Assembly (NCBI RefSeq): GCF_000470775.1 | Contig: NC_022438.1 | Coordinates: 186,001-250,000, forward strand | Direction of reading: 5' to 3' | From: Leifsonia xyli subsp. cynodontis DSM 46306 | GTDB taxonomy: Bacteria; Actinomycetota; Actinomycetes; Actinomycetales; Microbacteriaceae | Length of the DNA: 64,000 bases | Part shown: positions 27,950 to 36,708 of the stretch, in pieces | Layout of the letters: each line of letters starts with the position of its first letter | Numbering within the stretch: position 1 is the first letter of the stretch | Translations under genes and position numbers: made by a program | Notes under the pieces: model-generated | Database searches by the model: none | The model's input: only the letters and a program-made list of their open reading frames with translations | What the model was told of the DNA's origin: nothing

Positions 27950-29320
27950 ATGACCAAACTCCGACTGGCCATCGTCGGGGCCGGCCCCGCCGGGATCTAC
28001 GCTGCTGACATCTTGCTCAAGGCCGAACGCGGATTCGATGTCTCGATCGACCTGTTCGAGGCGCTCCCCGCCCCGTACGGACTCGTCCGTTACGGCGTCG
28101 CGCCGGACCACCCGCGCATCAAGGGCATCATCACGGCCCTGCGCGACGTGCTCGACCGGGGTGACATCCGCATTTTCGGAAACGTGACCTATGGCGTCGA
28201 CATTACCCTGGATGACCTCAAACGGCACTACAACGCCGTCATCTTCGCGACCGGCGCTGTCCGCGATGCCGATCTCGACATCCCGGGCATCGGCCTTGGC
28301 GGCTCGTACGGTGCCGCGGACTTCGTGAGCTGGTTCGACGGCCATCCGGATGTGCCGCGCACCTGGCCCCTGGATGCGAAATCGGTCGCCGTGATCGGCA
28401 ACGGCAATGTCGCGCTCGATGTTTCGCGCATCCTGGCCAAACACGCCGACGATCTGCTTCCGACCGAGATCCCGGACAATGTCTACCGGGTCCTGCGCGA
28501 TTCGCCCGTCACCGATGTACACGTCTTCGGCCGGCGGGGACCTGCGCAGGTGAAGTTCACTCCCCTGGAACTGCGCGAGCTGGGTGAGTTGCGGGATGTG
28601 GACATGATCGTCTACGACGAGGACTTCGACTACGACGAGCAGTCCCGGGCCGCCATCGCCAGCAACAAGCAGGTGATGGTGATCGATCGCGTGCTTCAGC
28701 AGTGGCGTCAGCGCGAGGCCGGCCGGGCCTCCCGTCGGCTGCACCTGCATTTCTACGCCAAGCCGCTCGAGGTCGTCGGCGACGAGGACGGAAACGTCCG
28801 TGCCTTCCGATACGAGCGCACGGAGCCCGACGGCGAGGGCGGGACCCGTGGCACCGGCGAGGTGCGCGAGCTCGATGTCCAGGCCCTCTACCGCGCGGTC
28901 GGCTACTTCGGCTCGCCGCTGCCCGGAATCCCGTTCGACAAGAAGCACGGCGTGATCCCCAACCACGAGGGCCAGGCGCTTCGCAAGGGTGACAACGAGC
29001 GCATGTACGGCGTGTACGCGACCGGGTGGATCAAGCGCGGCCCCGTCGGGCTCATCGGCCACACGAAGTCGGATGCGATGGAGACGATCAAACATGTGAT
29101 CAATGATCAGGGCAATTGGTGGTCGCCCATCGACCCCGCCGAGGAATCTGTGGAGAACCTGCTTCGCGAGCGAGGTGTGGAGTACACGAACCTCGACGGC
29201 TGGCACAGCCTCGACACCCACGAACAGGCGCTGGGCGCTGAGCAGGGGCGCGTCCGGATCAAGGTCGTCCCGCGTGAGGAGATGGTGCGGGTGTCCAACG
29301 GGGCGGTCGTCGAGAGCTGA
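27950..29320 (+). CDS. ferredoxin/adrenodoxin-type NADP+ reductase, FprA-like
   Basis: The 456-residue flavoprotein matches FprA/adrenodoxin reductase: FAD motif AIVGAGPAGIYAADILL, PAPYGLVRYGVAPDHPRIKG, NADP motif VAVIGNGNVALDVSRIL, VFGRRGPAQVKFTPLELREL and YATGWIKRGPVGLIGHTKSD. It transfers electrons between NADPH and ferredoxins. It follows the polyprenyl synthase gene after 18 bp with AGCGAGAAGGAA as ribosome-binding region. It is intact and ends at a hairpin terminator. Confidence 0.93.
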   Translation: MTKLRLAIVGAGPAGIYAADILLKAERGFDVSIDLFEALPAPYGLVRYGVAPDHPRIKGIITALRDVLDRGDIRIFGNVTYGVDITLDDLKRHYNAVIFATGAVRDADLDIPGIGLGGSYGAADFVSWFDGHPDVPRTWPLDAKSVAVIGNGNVALDVSRILAKHADDLLPTEIPDNVYRVLRDSPVTDVHVFGRRGPAQVKFTPLELRELGELRDVDMIVYDEDFDYDEQSRAAIASNKQVMVIDRVLQQWRQREAGRASRRLHLHFYAKPLEVVGDEDGNVRAFRYERTEPDGEGGTRGTGEVRELDVQALYRAVGYFGSPLPGIPFDKKHGVIPNHEGQALRKGDNERMYGVYATGWIKRGPVGLIGHTKSDAMETIKHVINDQGNWWSPIDPAEESVENLLRERGVEYTNLDGWHSLDTHEQALGAEQGRVRIKVVPREEMVRVSNGAVVES

Positions 29321-29332
29321 CCCCCGCCCGGG

Positions 29333-29372
29333 GCCGTGGCGGTCATCGGCGGAGGTCCGCGACCGCCACGGC
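29333..29372. terminator. hairpin terminator between fprA-like gene and acyltransferase pseudogene
   Basis: GCCGTGGCGGTC (29333-29344) and GACCGCCACGGC (29361-29372) are perfectly complementary with a 16-base loop. The flanking genes converge, so it can stop both. GATTTC follows. Confidence 0.8.
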
Positions 29373-31086
29373 GATTTCTGGCTTACTCGACCAGTTCGTC
29401 CGTCGGTGTCTCCGCGGTCGGTTCCTCTGTTGCCGGGGTCTCTGTGGGTGTCCCTCCGGCCGGAGCGCCCGCCATCAGCGCGGCGAAATCCTCCCAGATC
29501 ACCGGGACGATGTCCAGCACGAACGCAGCGCTGGGGTGCCACGCGTCGAACTTGATTAGCGTGGTGCCTTCGAAGATCGGGCACCGGCCCTTGACGCAGA
29601 ACCAGTCCTGGTTCTGCACGACCGTTCCATTGTGCTTCTCCATGACGGCGGAGAGCATCTTCATCGTCCGCGTGTAGTCGGAGCCCGAGACCTTCGTCTC
29701 GCACTCCTTCGGCCCGGTGCGGGGGGAGAGTAGCAGGTCTCGACGCTCGCGCCGTACGGGGGCGGTGGGAGGACGGTGATGCTCTTGTAGGAGCCGTTCA
29801 GCTTCGTGAGCTGCGCGTCGAACGCCGTCTGCCACTCATTGAGGGTCGCGGATTTGCCCGTGTCGAGTGTCTTGTTGCGGAGGTAAGTGTTCGCAACGAT
29901 GACCAGGTCGGGATTGGTCGATGTAACAAGCTCGACTTCGGCATCCCTCCGCTTCTCGCAGGCGTCGGCTGCCGCAGCTCTATCGCCCAGACGCAGGTCG
30001 ATGAACGGGCAGGCGTAGAGCGCAGCGGTTTCGAGCTTCCATTCACCCTGACCGAAGACCTCGGCGAGTCCGGGAAGATAGGCCGCCGCGATCGAGTCTC
30101 CGACGAGCACCGCCGTTTTCGGGGCGGCCGGGTCTCCGAAGGTGCAGGATTCCCGCTTGTATTTGAAGGAGGAGCACTCGTCGAAGCGGGGATCGAGCTG
30201 CGGGCCCTTGGGGTCTCCTGGATCGGTGTCCAGCTGGGGCCAGCTGGTCGCCTGAAGGGCGGTGCTCAGCTTGGCCTGGAGTTCCGTCTTCGCGGCGCCT
30301 GTCTCGCCTCCCTGACCCGTCGTCGTCTCGGGGGCTGTCGCTGTCGCTGTCGCACCGGCGGACGGCATGTTGTCAACGGCCTGAGCGGAGCCGGCTCGGT
30401 TGACTGTGAACGCGGCCACAACGGCGAGACAGCTCACTATTGTGAGTGCGCCGAGTCCGACCATCCGGAGGCGCTGGATGCTGGTGGCCGAGCGGCGCTT
30501 GCCGGGTTCCAGCCAGCTCGACTTGCGCACCGGTTCCTCGACGAATCGGTAGCTCAGAGCCGCTAGAACGAAGGAGACCACGATGGCGACGATCGCGGGG
30601 ATCGGCGTCCCCTGCCCGGGGAGACCGCGGAATCCCTCGGTCACGAGGATGATCGCGGGGAAGTGCCACAGATACAGCGAGTAGGAGATGTCGCCGATGT
30701 AGCCGGAGACCGGGTTCGTCAGCGGGTTCAGCGCGGCGAAGCGGCGGGGCTGCCACGGGAAGGCGAGGATCAGCGCTGTCGAGAGCACAGCGAGAGCGGA
30801 CCACGGCGCGGGCAAACCGGACGTGGCCGGGGTGACGAACGCTGCGACCAGGATTCCCACGAAGCCGATGCACATGGCAAGTGGACGGAACCAGGCGCCG
30901 GCCCGGGAGAAGAGCGGCATGGAGAGGGCGATGACACCGCCGAGCAGGAGCTCCCACAGCCGGGCGGGCGTGATGAAGTAGGCGCTTCCCGGGTCGCTGA
31001 TCGTCAGCGAGAGCGCGGCGGCGAACAGCAGCACAGTCACCGCCAGTGCGATCAGAGTGACGGCGGCGCGGCGGAACCGCGATTTA

Positions 31087-31986
31087 GAGGTGGTTTCAGT
31101 AGTCGGCGTGGCGGTGGTTGTTGTGGCTGGTTAGCGGGGATGCTGGTCGAGTGTCGACGCTTGCTGAGGATCGGTTCATTACGGATATGTTGTGGGAGCG
31201 GCTGGAGCCGTTGATTCCGCCTCGGCCGCCTGTGGTCAATGGGCGGGCTGGGCAGCCTCGGGTTCCTGACCGGAAGGTGTTCGCTGGGATCGTGTTCGTG
31301 CTGCTGACGGGGATCCCGTGGAGAAGCTCCCGCCCGAGTTGGGGTATGGGTCCGGGGTCACTTGTTGGCGGCGTCTGCGTGAATGGTCCGAAGCGGGCGC
31401 GTGGGATGCACTGCGGAAGATCATGCTCGACGAACTCGGCCAGGCTGGCATGATCGACTGGTCAAGAACCTGCTTGGACTCCGTAAGTGTCCGGGCGAAA
31501 AGGGGGGGCGATCTCACTGGACCTAACCCCACGGATCGTGGGAAACGGGGCACCAAGTACCATGTCCTGACCGACCGCAACGGACTCCCGCTGCATGTGG
31601 AGATCTCCGGCGCCAACCGACACGACTCCATGCTCGTGGAACCTGTGTTAGACAACATCACCGCGATCAAGGGCGTCGGCCGCGGTCGGCCCAGACGCCG
31701 CCCGGTTATCTTCCACGCCGATAAGGCTTACGACAACCGCCGCGTCCGCTGTTACCTGCGTTGTCGTGGGATCAAGGCACGCATCGCACGAATCGGAGTC
31801 GACTCCAAACAGTGACTGGGTAAACACTGTTGGGTAGTCGAACGCACCATGGCCTGGATCCTCGCCTTCCGGAAACTCGCCACTCGCTACGACCGCACCG
31901 CCTCAACGATCACGGCGCTCGTCGCTCTAGCAATCGCGATCACCAGCGCCCGCAAACTCACCAAAAACGACTACTGAAACCATCTC
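31087..31986 (+). mobile_element. IS5-family insertion sequence, copy 2
   Basis: The 900-bp element has the same inverted ends as copy 1 and TTA duplications at 31084-31086 and 31987-31989. It is inserted antisense into the OafA-type acyltransferase gene between the LFVLCYK and SRFRRA codons. The single extra base relative to copy 1 is a seventh G at about 31501-31508. It is otherwise identical except for one C/T change (tgcctgg versus tgcttgg). Confidence 0.96.
31151..31977 (+). pseudogene. IS5-family transposase (orfA/orfB), orfB interrupted by shared TGA
   Basis: OrfA starts at GTG 31151; orfB (31318 on) reads through EKLPPELGYGSGVTCWRRLR, VSVRAKRGGDLTGPNPTDRG, GANRHDSMLVEPVLDNI and FHADKAYDNRRVRCYLRC without the copy-1 frameshift. 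After DSKQ comes TGA at 31813-31815, in frame; the normal catalytic C-terminus (LGKHCWVVERTMAWILAFRK ... KNDY) follows to 31977. The essential Glu region lies downstream of this TGA, so activity would need readthrough. OrfA and orfB overlap in different frames, as in IS427-type members. Confidence 0.85.
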
Positions 31987-32501
31987 TTATAGCAGAGCAC
32001 GAAGAGCGTGAGCAGCGTGAGCGGCCAGACGAGGTAGAACTGCTCCTCGACGGAGAGCGACCAGAAATGCTGAAGCGGCGAGGTCGCCGCGCTCTGGTTG
32101 AAGTAGTCTGTCTGCTGGATCGCGAATCGCCAGTTGGAGACGAATCCGAGAGCGCTCAGCCCGTCCCAGAGCACTGACTGGAACCGGCCGGACCCGAGGA
32201 GGAGATACGACGCCGCGATCGTCGCACCGATCACCGTCGCCGCCGCCGCCGGGATGAGGCGCCGGATGCGTCGACGGTAGAACGCGAAGAACTTGATCCT
32301 GCCGGTGGAGTCGACCTCGCGGTAGAGAATCGAGGTCATCAGGAAGCCGGAGAGGACGAAGAAGACGTCCACACCGATGAAGCCGCCGGCTGGCTACCCG
32401 AACGCGTGGTTGGCCACGACCAGCAGAACGGCGAGGGCGCGCAGTCCTTGGATGTCGTGTCTTTTGATGCCGGGTTTGGCAAGTGAGCGTGCCTCGGGCA
32501 A

Positions 32502-32803
32502 AATGGCTCCTCGGGTGGTGGATTTTGCGGATACGAGCTTCCGAAATCTCAATTTCACCACACGATTTGTGTGACCCATTTGGGGGGTTGGTGTGATGCC
32601 GGATGGTTCGCTGTGGCCGGTCCGCTGGCTCCCATCCATCTCGCGGCTGACCGTCGTGCTGGCGCGCCGTCGCCGAGTGCGGACCCTCCGACTGGCGCCG
32701 ACGGCCGTGGGCTGGGGCGTTTGCGCGAAACGTTATGCTTCTGCCACACTGGCCGCTGCGGCGGCAGGATACGCGCAGGTCGCGCGGTGAATGTGCGGGT
32801 GGT
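32502..32803. other. intergenic region upstream of the acyltransferase pseudogene and downstream of yajQ
   Basis: About 300 bp. The left part (32510-32590) is AT-richer and probably contains the acyltransferase promoter. No gene with coding character is visible. Confidence 0.5.
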
Positions 32804-33292
32804 CTACCGGAAGTTCACGAACTGCAGCGCGACATCCAGGTCCGCGCCCTTCAGCAGCGCCATCGTCGCTTGGAGGTCGTCCCGGCTCTTGGAGCTGACC
32901 CGGAGCTCATCGCCCTGGATCTGGGACTTGACGCTCTTGGGCGCCTCATCGCGGATGAGCTTGCCGATCTTCTTGGCGGCGTCTTGCTCGATGCCGTTCT
33001 TGAGGCTGATCTCCAGGCGGAATTCCTTGCCCGACGGGTAGGTGGCGCCTGTGTCGAGGGATTTGAGCGTGATGCCGCGCTTGATCATCTTCGATTCGAC
33101 CACTTCGAGCACCGCTTTCACGCGCTCTTCGGTGCTGGCTTTGAGGAGGATCTTCTCGCCGCTCCATTCGACCGACGCGCCGACGTTCTTGAAGTCGTAG
33201 CGTTGGTCGACTTCCTTGCGGGCCTGGTTGACCGCGTTGTCGGCCTCCATCTTGTCGACCTTGCTGACGATGTCGAACGAGGAGTCTGCCAT
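32804..33292 (-). CDS. YajQ-family nucleotide (cyclic-di-GMP)-binding protein
   Basis: The 162-residue protein is typical Yaj[55 protein letters not shown], and [20 protein letters not shown] with FVNFR at the end. The family is a two-domain ferredoxin-like fold that binds nucleotides; cyclic-di-GMP binding is known for some members. It is intact and short of other partners here. Confidence 0.93.
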   Translation of the reverse strand: MADSSFDIVSKVDKMEADNAVNQARKEVDQRYDFKNVGASVEWSGEKILLKASTEERVKAVLEVVESKMIKRGITLKSLDTGATYPSGKEFRLEISLKNGIEQDAAKKIGKLIRDEAPKSVKSQIQGDELRVSSKSRDDLQATMALLKGADLDVALQFVNFR

Positions 33293-33349
33293 GATCCGGG
33301 TCCCTTCGATTGCTCGGGGTCCCAGTGTAGCCGGGCGGCGGGGAGCGGC

Positions 33350-33493
33350 TCAGGCCGTCTGCTCCAGTTCGGCGAAGTAGGTGATGTGGCAGCCGTCGTC
33401 GGAGCACTCGTCGCACAGGGTGATCTCCTCACCGTGCTGGTACGGGTCGGCTCCGGTCCCGTCGCACCGTTCGCAAATCTCCAATGTCCTCAT
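33350..33493 (-). CDS. small Cys-rich zinc-ribbon-like protein
   Basis: ATG at 33493 encodes 47 residues (MRTLEICERCDGTGADPYQH, EEITLCDECSDDGCHITYF) with CxxC and CxxC...C patterns compatible with one bound zinc. I recognise it only as a small conserved actinobacterial hypothetical. It lies 57 bp upstream of yajQ on the same strand and may be co-transcribed. Confidence 0.65.
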   Translation of the reverse strand: MRTLEICERCDGTGADPYQHGEEITLCDECSDDGCHITYFAELEQTA

Positions 33494-33668
33494 GCCGACG
33501 ATTCTGCGCCCGGCCACCGACATCGCTGGAACGAGACCGGGAGTGTCGCGAAGTGGGGCTTCGGACCGAGGCCGGCAGACCTCCGCCGCCGATTTCGCAG
33601 GAAGCCGCGCGGCAAGTATCCTTATATCGCGCCTTCGGTCAGCAGTGGGCTGGTGACCGGGAGCGAAC

Positions 33669-33750
33669 GGCGAGTTACCCAAGCGGCCAAAGGGATCTGA
33701 CTGTAAATCAGCTGTCTACGACTTCGGGGGTTCGAATCCCTCACTCGCCA
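33669..33750 (+). tRNA. tRNA-Tyr (GTA)
   Basis: The acceptor GGCGAGT pairs with ACTCGCC (33743-33749). The anticodon loop has GTA at 33703-33705, a long variable arm follows (type II tRNA), and the T-arm contains GGTTCGAATCC. CCA is not encoded. Confidence 0.96.
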
Positions 33751-33804
33751 CCGAGAGCTGTTCGTGGATCTCGCAAAAGTTATCCAGGAAACTCGCAAAG
33801 CACA

Positions 33805-33835
33805 GAGAAACGTCCCTGGTTCGGGGGCGTTTCTC
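33805..33835 (+). terminator. terminator downstream of tRNA-Tyr
   Basis: GAGAAACGTCCC (33805-33816) pairs with GGGGGCGTTTCTC (33823-33835), followed by GTTTC. It lies 55 bp after the tRNA. Confidence 0.8.
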
Positions 33836-33894
33836 GTTTCCAGGCCGCTCGCAGACGGAAACGTCGAACTCGGCGCGGTCGCGAAGGAGGCGTG

Positions 33895-34572
33895 ATGGAC
33901 ACTCGCAGCGCACGCAGAGATCATGCCCGGCCATCGACGCCCGAGACGTCGCGAGCCGCCAGGTGACAGCGGAAACCACGCCGTCTCGCTGGGTGGGCGC
34001 TGCTGCTGACGGTGGTGGGATTCGATGCCCTCGCGATCGCTTTCACGTCCCAACTGTTGTGGATGAGCGGCGGTTACACGGTGTTCCGTGGGTCGGCCTT
34101 CGTTCTCGCGGCCGCCTTCGTCATGTGTACCTTGTGCGCCGCCGCCCGAATCGTGATCGTGCGACACAGCGTGAGCCTGCGAGACTCCCGCCTGCTGTGG
34201 AGCGCGATCGGGGTTCTGGAATCCGTGCTCGCCTTGTCCTGCCTCTGTCTGGGCATGGCGAACAGCAGCTACCGCCTGTGTTAGATCGCCGCATTCGCCG
34301 CTGGCTACATGCTGATGAACGCGATCATCCAGGCCGTCCTGATGGTCCTCTTCCGACGGGGCCGCGGCCCCGTCATCGCAGGTCTTGTGCAGCTGGTCGC
34401 CGCTCTTGTCGTGCTCGCTTTGACACCCGATGTCTGGGGGAGCAACGACGTTCTCGGCGACCTCATCGTCTTCGTGGGCGCAGCGCTCCTCGCGGCGGAG
34501 ATCCCTGCCGCTCTTGCGGGACTTGCGTTCCCACCCCAGACACCTCGGAAGCCTGACGCGTTGCATCGTTGA
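33895..34572 (+). pseudogene. multi-pass membrane protein of unknown function, two in-frame stops
   Basis: ATG at 33895 has an excellent AAGGAGG site four bases upstream. The frame reads MDTRSARRDHARPSTPETSR, meets TGA at 33964-33966, continues in the same frame (RKPRRLAGWALLLTVVGFDA), meets TAG at 34282-34284 after ANSSYRLC, and continues again (IAAFAAGYMLMNAIIQAVLM) to TGA at 34570-34572. Without the stops it is a protein of about 223 residues with five or six membrane segments. No family is recognised. The preserved frame through both stops shows it was a gene until recently. Confidence 0.75.
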
Positions 34573-35013
34573 GCTTCGCGTTGCTCGTCCTCTCGCATCG
34601 TTCCGGCGAACGACATTCACAAGTCGACGGACGTGGCACCCGCTCGAGCCCAGGTGGGTCAGCCACGCCCAGGACGCTCGACCAGAAGACGAAGCGGCGG
34701 TTGCTCGGCGGAGATCAACGACTCAACCTGTCCGCTGCGTGGGCGCTACGCTTTCGCGTCGTCGTCCTCTGCGCTATCGGTGGAAGCGGTGATCCTCTCC
34801 CGTTGAGTCTTGATCGGCAGAAACCCGGTACTCGCGGCAGTGCGTGGGCGAGCGCGACCGGTCCTGGAAGCGTGTCGGCCCGGTGCGCACCGACGGAGGC
34901 GTGGCGACACACCAGGGCCACTCGAGCCTGCTGGACGCGCCATCGTCAGGGGCTGAGGTCGATGTCCCGGTGTCTTCGGCAGCTCAGCGCAGCGTTTCTG
35001 GGATGCTGGACCT
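34573..35013. other. gene-poor stretch
   Basis: No frame with a recognisable family or convincing start was found on either strand in these 440 bp. It may contain eroded coding sequence, but I cannot support a call. Confidence 0.4.
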
Positions 35014-35825
35014 ATGCCTTCCACTGCTGAGCTTCTCGACATCGCCGTCACGGTCGCCCGCCGTGCCGCCGCCCTCGCGCAGCAGCGGCGTCGTGACGGT
35101 GTCGAGGTCGCGGCGTCCAAGTCCACGCTGACCGACATCGTGACAAAAGCCGACCGCGAGGCGGAGTCGCTGATCCGGGATGCGCTGGCGGCGGCGCGGC
35201 CCCGGGACGGGTTCCTCGGGGAGGAGACCGGGCGGACCCAAGGAGCAGCGGGCTCACCTGGGTGGTGGACCCGATCGACGGGACTGTCAATTACTTCTAC
35301 GGCATCCCCGCCTATGCGGTGAGTGTCGCGGTGGTGGAGGGCGAACCGGACCCGGCGAGCTGGGTGGCGCTGGCGGGGGCGGTGGCCAACCCGGAGTCGC
35401 GGGAGGTGTTCACCGCTGTCGCGGGGGCCGGGGTTCGGCTCAATGGGACGGCGCTGCGGGTGAACGAGGGCGTCGAGCTTCCGCTGGCGCTGGTTGGGAC
35501 GGGGTTCGGCTACGACGCGGCGATGCGCATGCGTCAGGCGCAGTTCGTCGCCGAGCTGATCGGCCGGGTGCGGGATGTCCGACGCATGGGGGCTGCGTCG
35601 CTGGATCTGTGCGGACTCGCGGCCGGACGGCTGGATGCGTATTTCGAGCGGGGGCTGAACCCATGGGATCATGCAGCCGGGGCGCTCATCGCCCGCGAAG
35701 CGGGGGCGCGGGTCGGCGGAAGGGCGGGCGGCGCAGAGGGCCGAGAGCTCCTGATCGCGGCGGCTCCCGGACTGTACGAGCAGTTGGACCCGCTGGTCCA
35801 GCGTTTTTACGCGGGGTGGGAGTGA
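35014..35825 (+). pseudogene. inositol-monophosphatase-family protein, one frameshift
   Basis: The first part (ATG 35014; LLDIAVTVARRAAALAQQRR, DIVTKADREAESLIRDAL, DGFLGEET) and the second part (LTWVVDPIDGTVNYFYGIPA, DVRRMGAASLDLCGLAAGRL, GLNPWDHAAGALIAREAGA) carry all IMPase motifs: the EE and DPIDGTxN metal sites and WDHAAG. They are in different frames; one missing base near 35241 would restore SSGLTWVVDPIDGT. Family members hydrolyse inositol phosphate or related phosphate monoesters. Length is normal apart from the lesion. Confidence 0.88.
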
Positions 35826-35940
35826 GGGCGGCTCGGATGAGAGTCTCAGTTACCAATTTGTTATATTAGATGGGGTGTGCCCCTGATCCGATCTGAAAAC
35901 ACCCTCCACCTGCCGGGAGCGACGGGCTGTCGAAGAGGCT

Positions 35941-36673
35941 GTGCCTCGTGAACCCGTGCGGGCATTCAGCCGCGGGGTGACCTTGTTGGCGATGACTTCC
36001 GTACTCGGCATGGGGGGTCGCGACTTCCGTTCCGGCGATGTCGCTGCTGACCGAGGAGCAGATGCGAACGAGCGCCGCCGCACACTTCTCCAGCCGCTCG
36101 GTGACCGAGGGAGAGCAGCAGGCGCTCGACCAGGTGACACTGGACGCCGGGACGCCGGTCGTGCGCGAGAGCGGCGGTGTCACCTCGAAGCGGCAGATCG
36201 CCGATCTCTACTCGATGCGGATCGCCGACACCTTCACGAACGACCCGAACGGCGCCATCCAGTGGCCGTTCCCGGTCGGGGTCCCGATCTCGTCCTTCTT
36301 CGGACCGCGGACGGCGCCGACCGCTGGCGCGTCCAGCAACCACCTCGGTGTCGACTTCACTCCGGGCGCGGGCGTGCCGATTCGGATCATCGCGGACGGG
36401 GTGGTGCGCGATGTGGTCACACGCGGCGATGGCTGCGGCGTGAACGTGACGATCGACCACATGATCGGCGGCAAGCTCGTCAGCAGCAAGTACTGCCACA
36501 TGCAGACGGGGTCCGCGCGGGTCTCCGTGGGCCAGCGGGTGACGGTCGGAGAGATCGTCGGCCTCGTCGGCAACACCGGCGTGTCGACCGGCGCGCACCT
36601 CCACCTTGAGATCCGCCTCAACGGGATCGACTCGGTCGACCCCTACGCCTGGCTCAAAGCCAACGCCTCCTAG
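35941..36673 (+). pseudogene. M23-family peptidoglycan metallopeptidase, frameshift in signal region
   Basis: The C-terminal LytM/M23 domain is complete: GASSNHLGVDFTPGAGVPIR (His and Asp zinc ligands), IIADGVVRDVVTRGDGCGVN, and GAHLHLEIRLNG (HxH). The N-terminal export segment AFSRGVTLLAMTSVLGMG is in another frame. The shift is at the six-G run 36012-36017; with five G it would read GMGVATSVPAMSLLTEEQM. The true start is upstream of 36038, perhaps GTG 35941. A start at ATG 36038 would give an unexported protein, so cell-wall function is probably lost. Confidence 0.8.
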
Positions 36674-36708
36674 CGGGCGCTGCGCCGAGCCGGGGCAGAA
36701 GGCAGGTT

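Larger units (their letters stand above)
29383..32501 (-). pseudogene. OafA-type acyltransferase with SGNH domain, interrupted by IS5
   Basis: The coding region (about 730 codons without the IS) reads: acyltransferase-3 start KRHDIQGLRALAVLLVVANH, GGFIGVDVFFVLSGFLMTSI, SLSVEEQFYLVWPLTLLTL; after the IS further TM helices and YSLYLWHFPAIILVTEG; then a C-terminal SGNH esterase-like domain with AVLVGDSIAAAYLPGL. Such proteins acetylate surface polysaccharides. Lesions: TAG at 32394-32396 where Trp is expected; IS5 copy 2 at 31087-31986; and a one-base loss in the G run 29721-29726. I favour TTG at 32501 as start (GAGGAG five bases upstream). Confidence 0.88.

Noticed and set aside
34746..35672. 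Long minus-strand open frame opposite the inositol-monophosphatase gene
   Set aside because: Most of it is the antisense of a clear IMPase coding sequence; the Arg/Pro-rich composition is typical of a shadow frame in GC-rich DNA.
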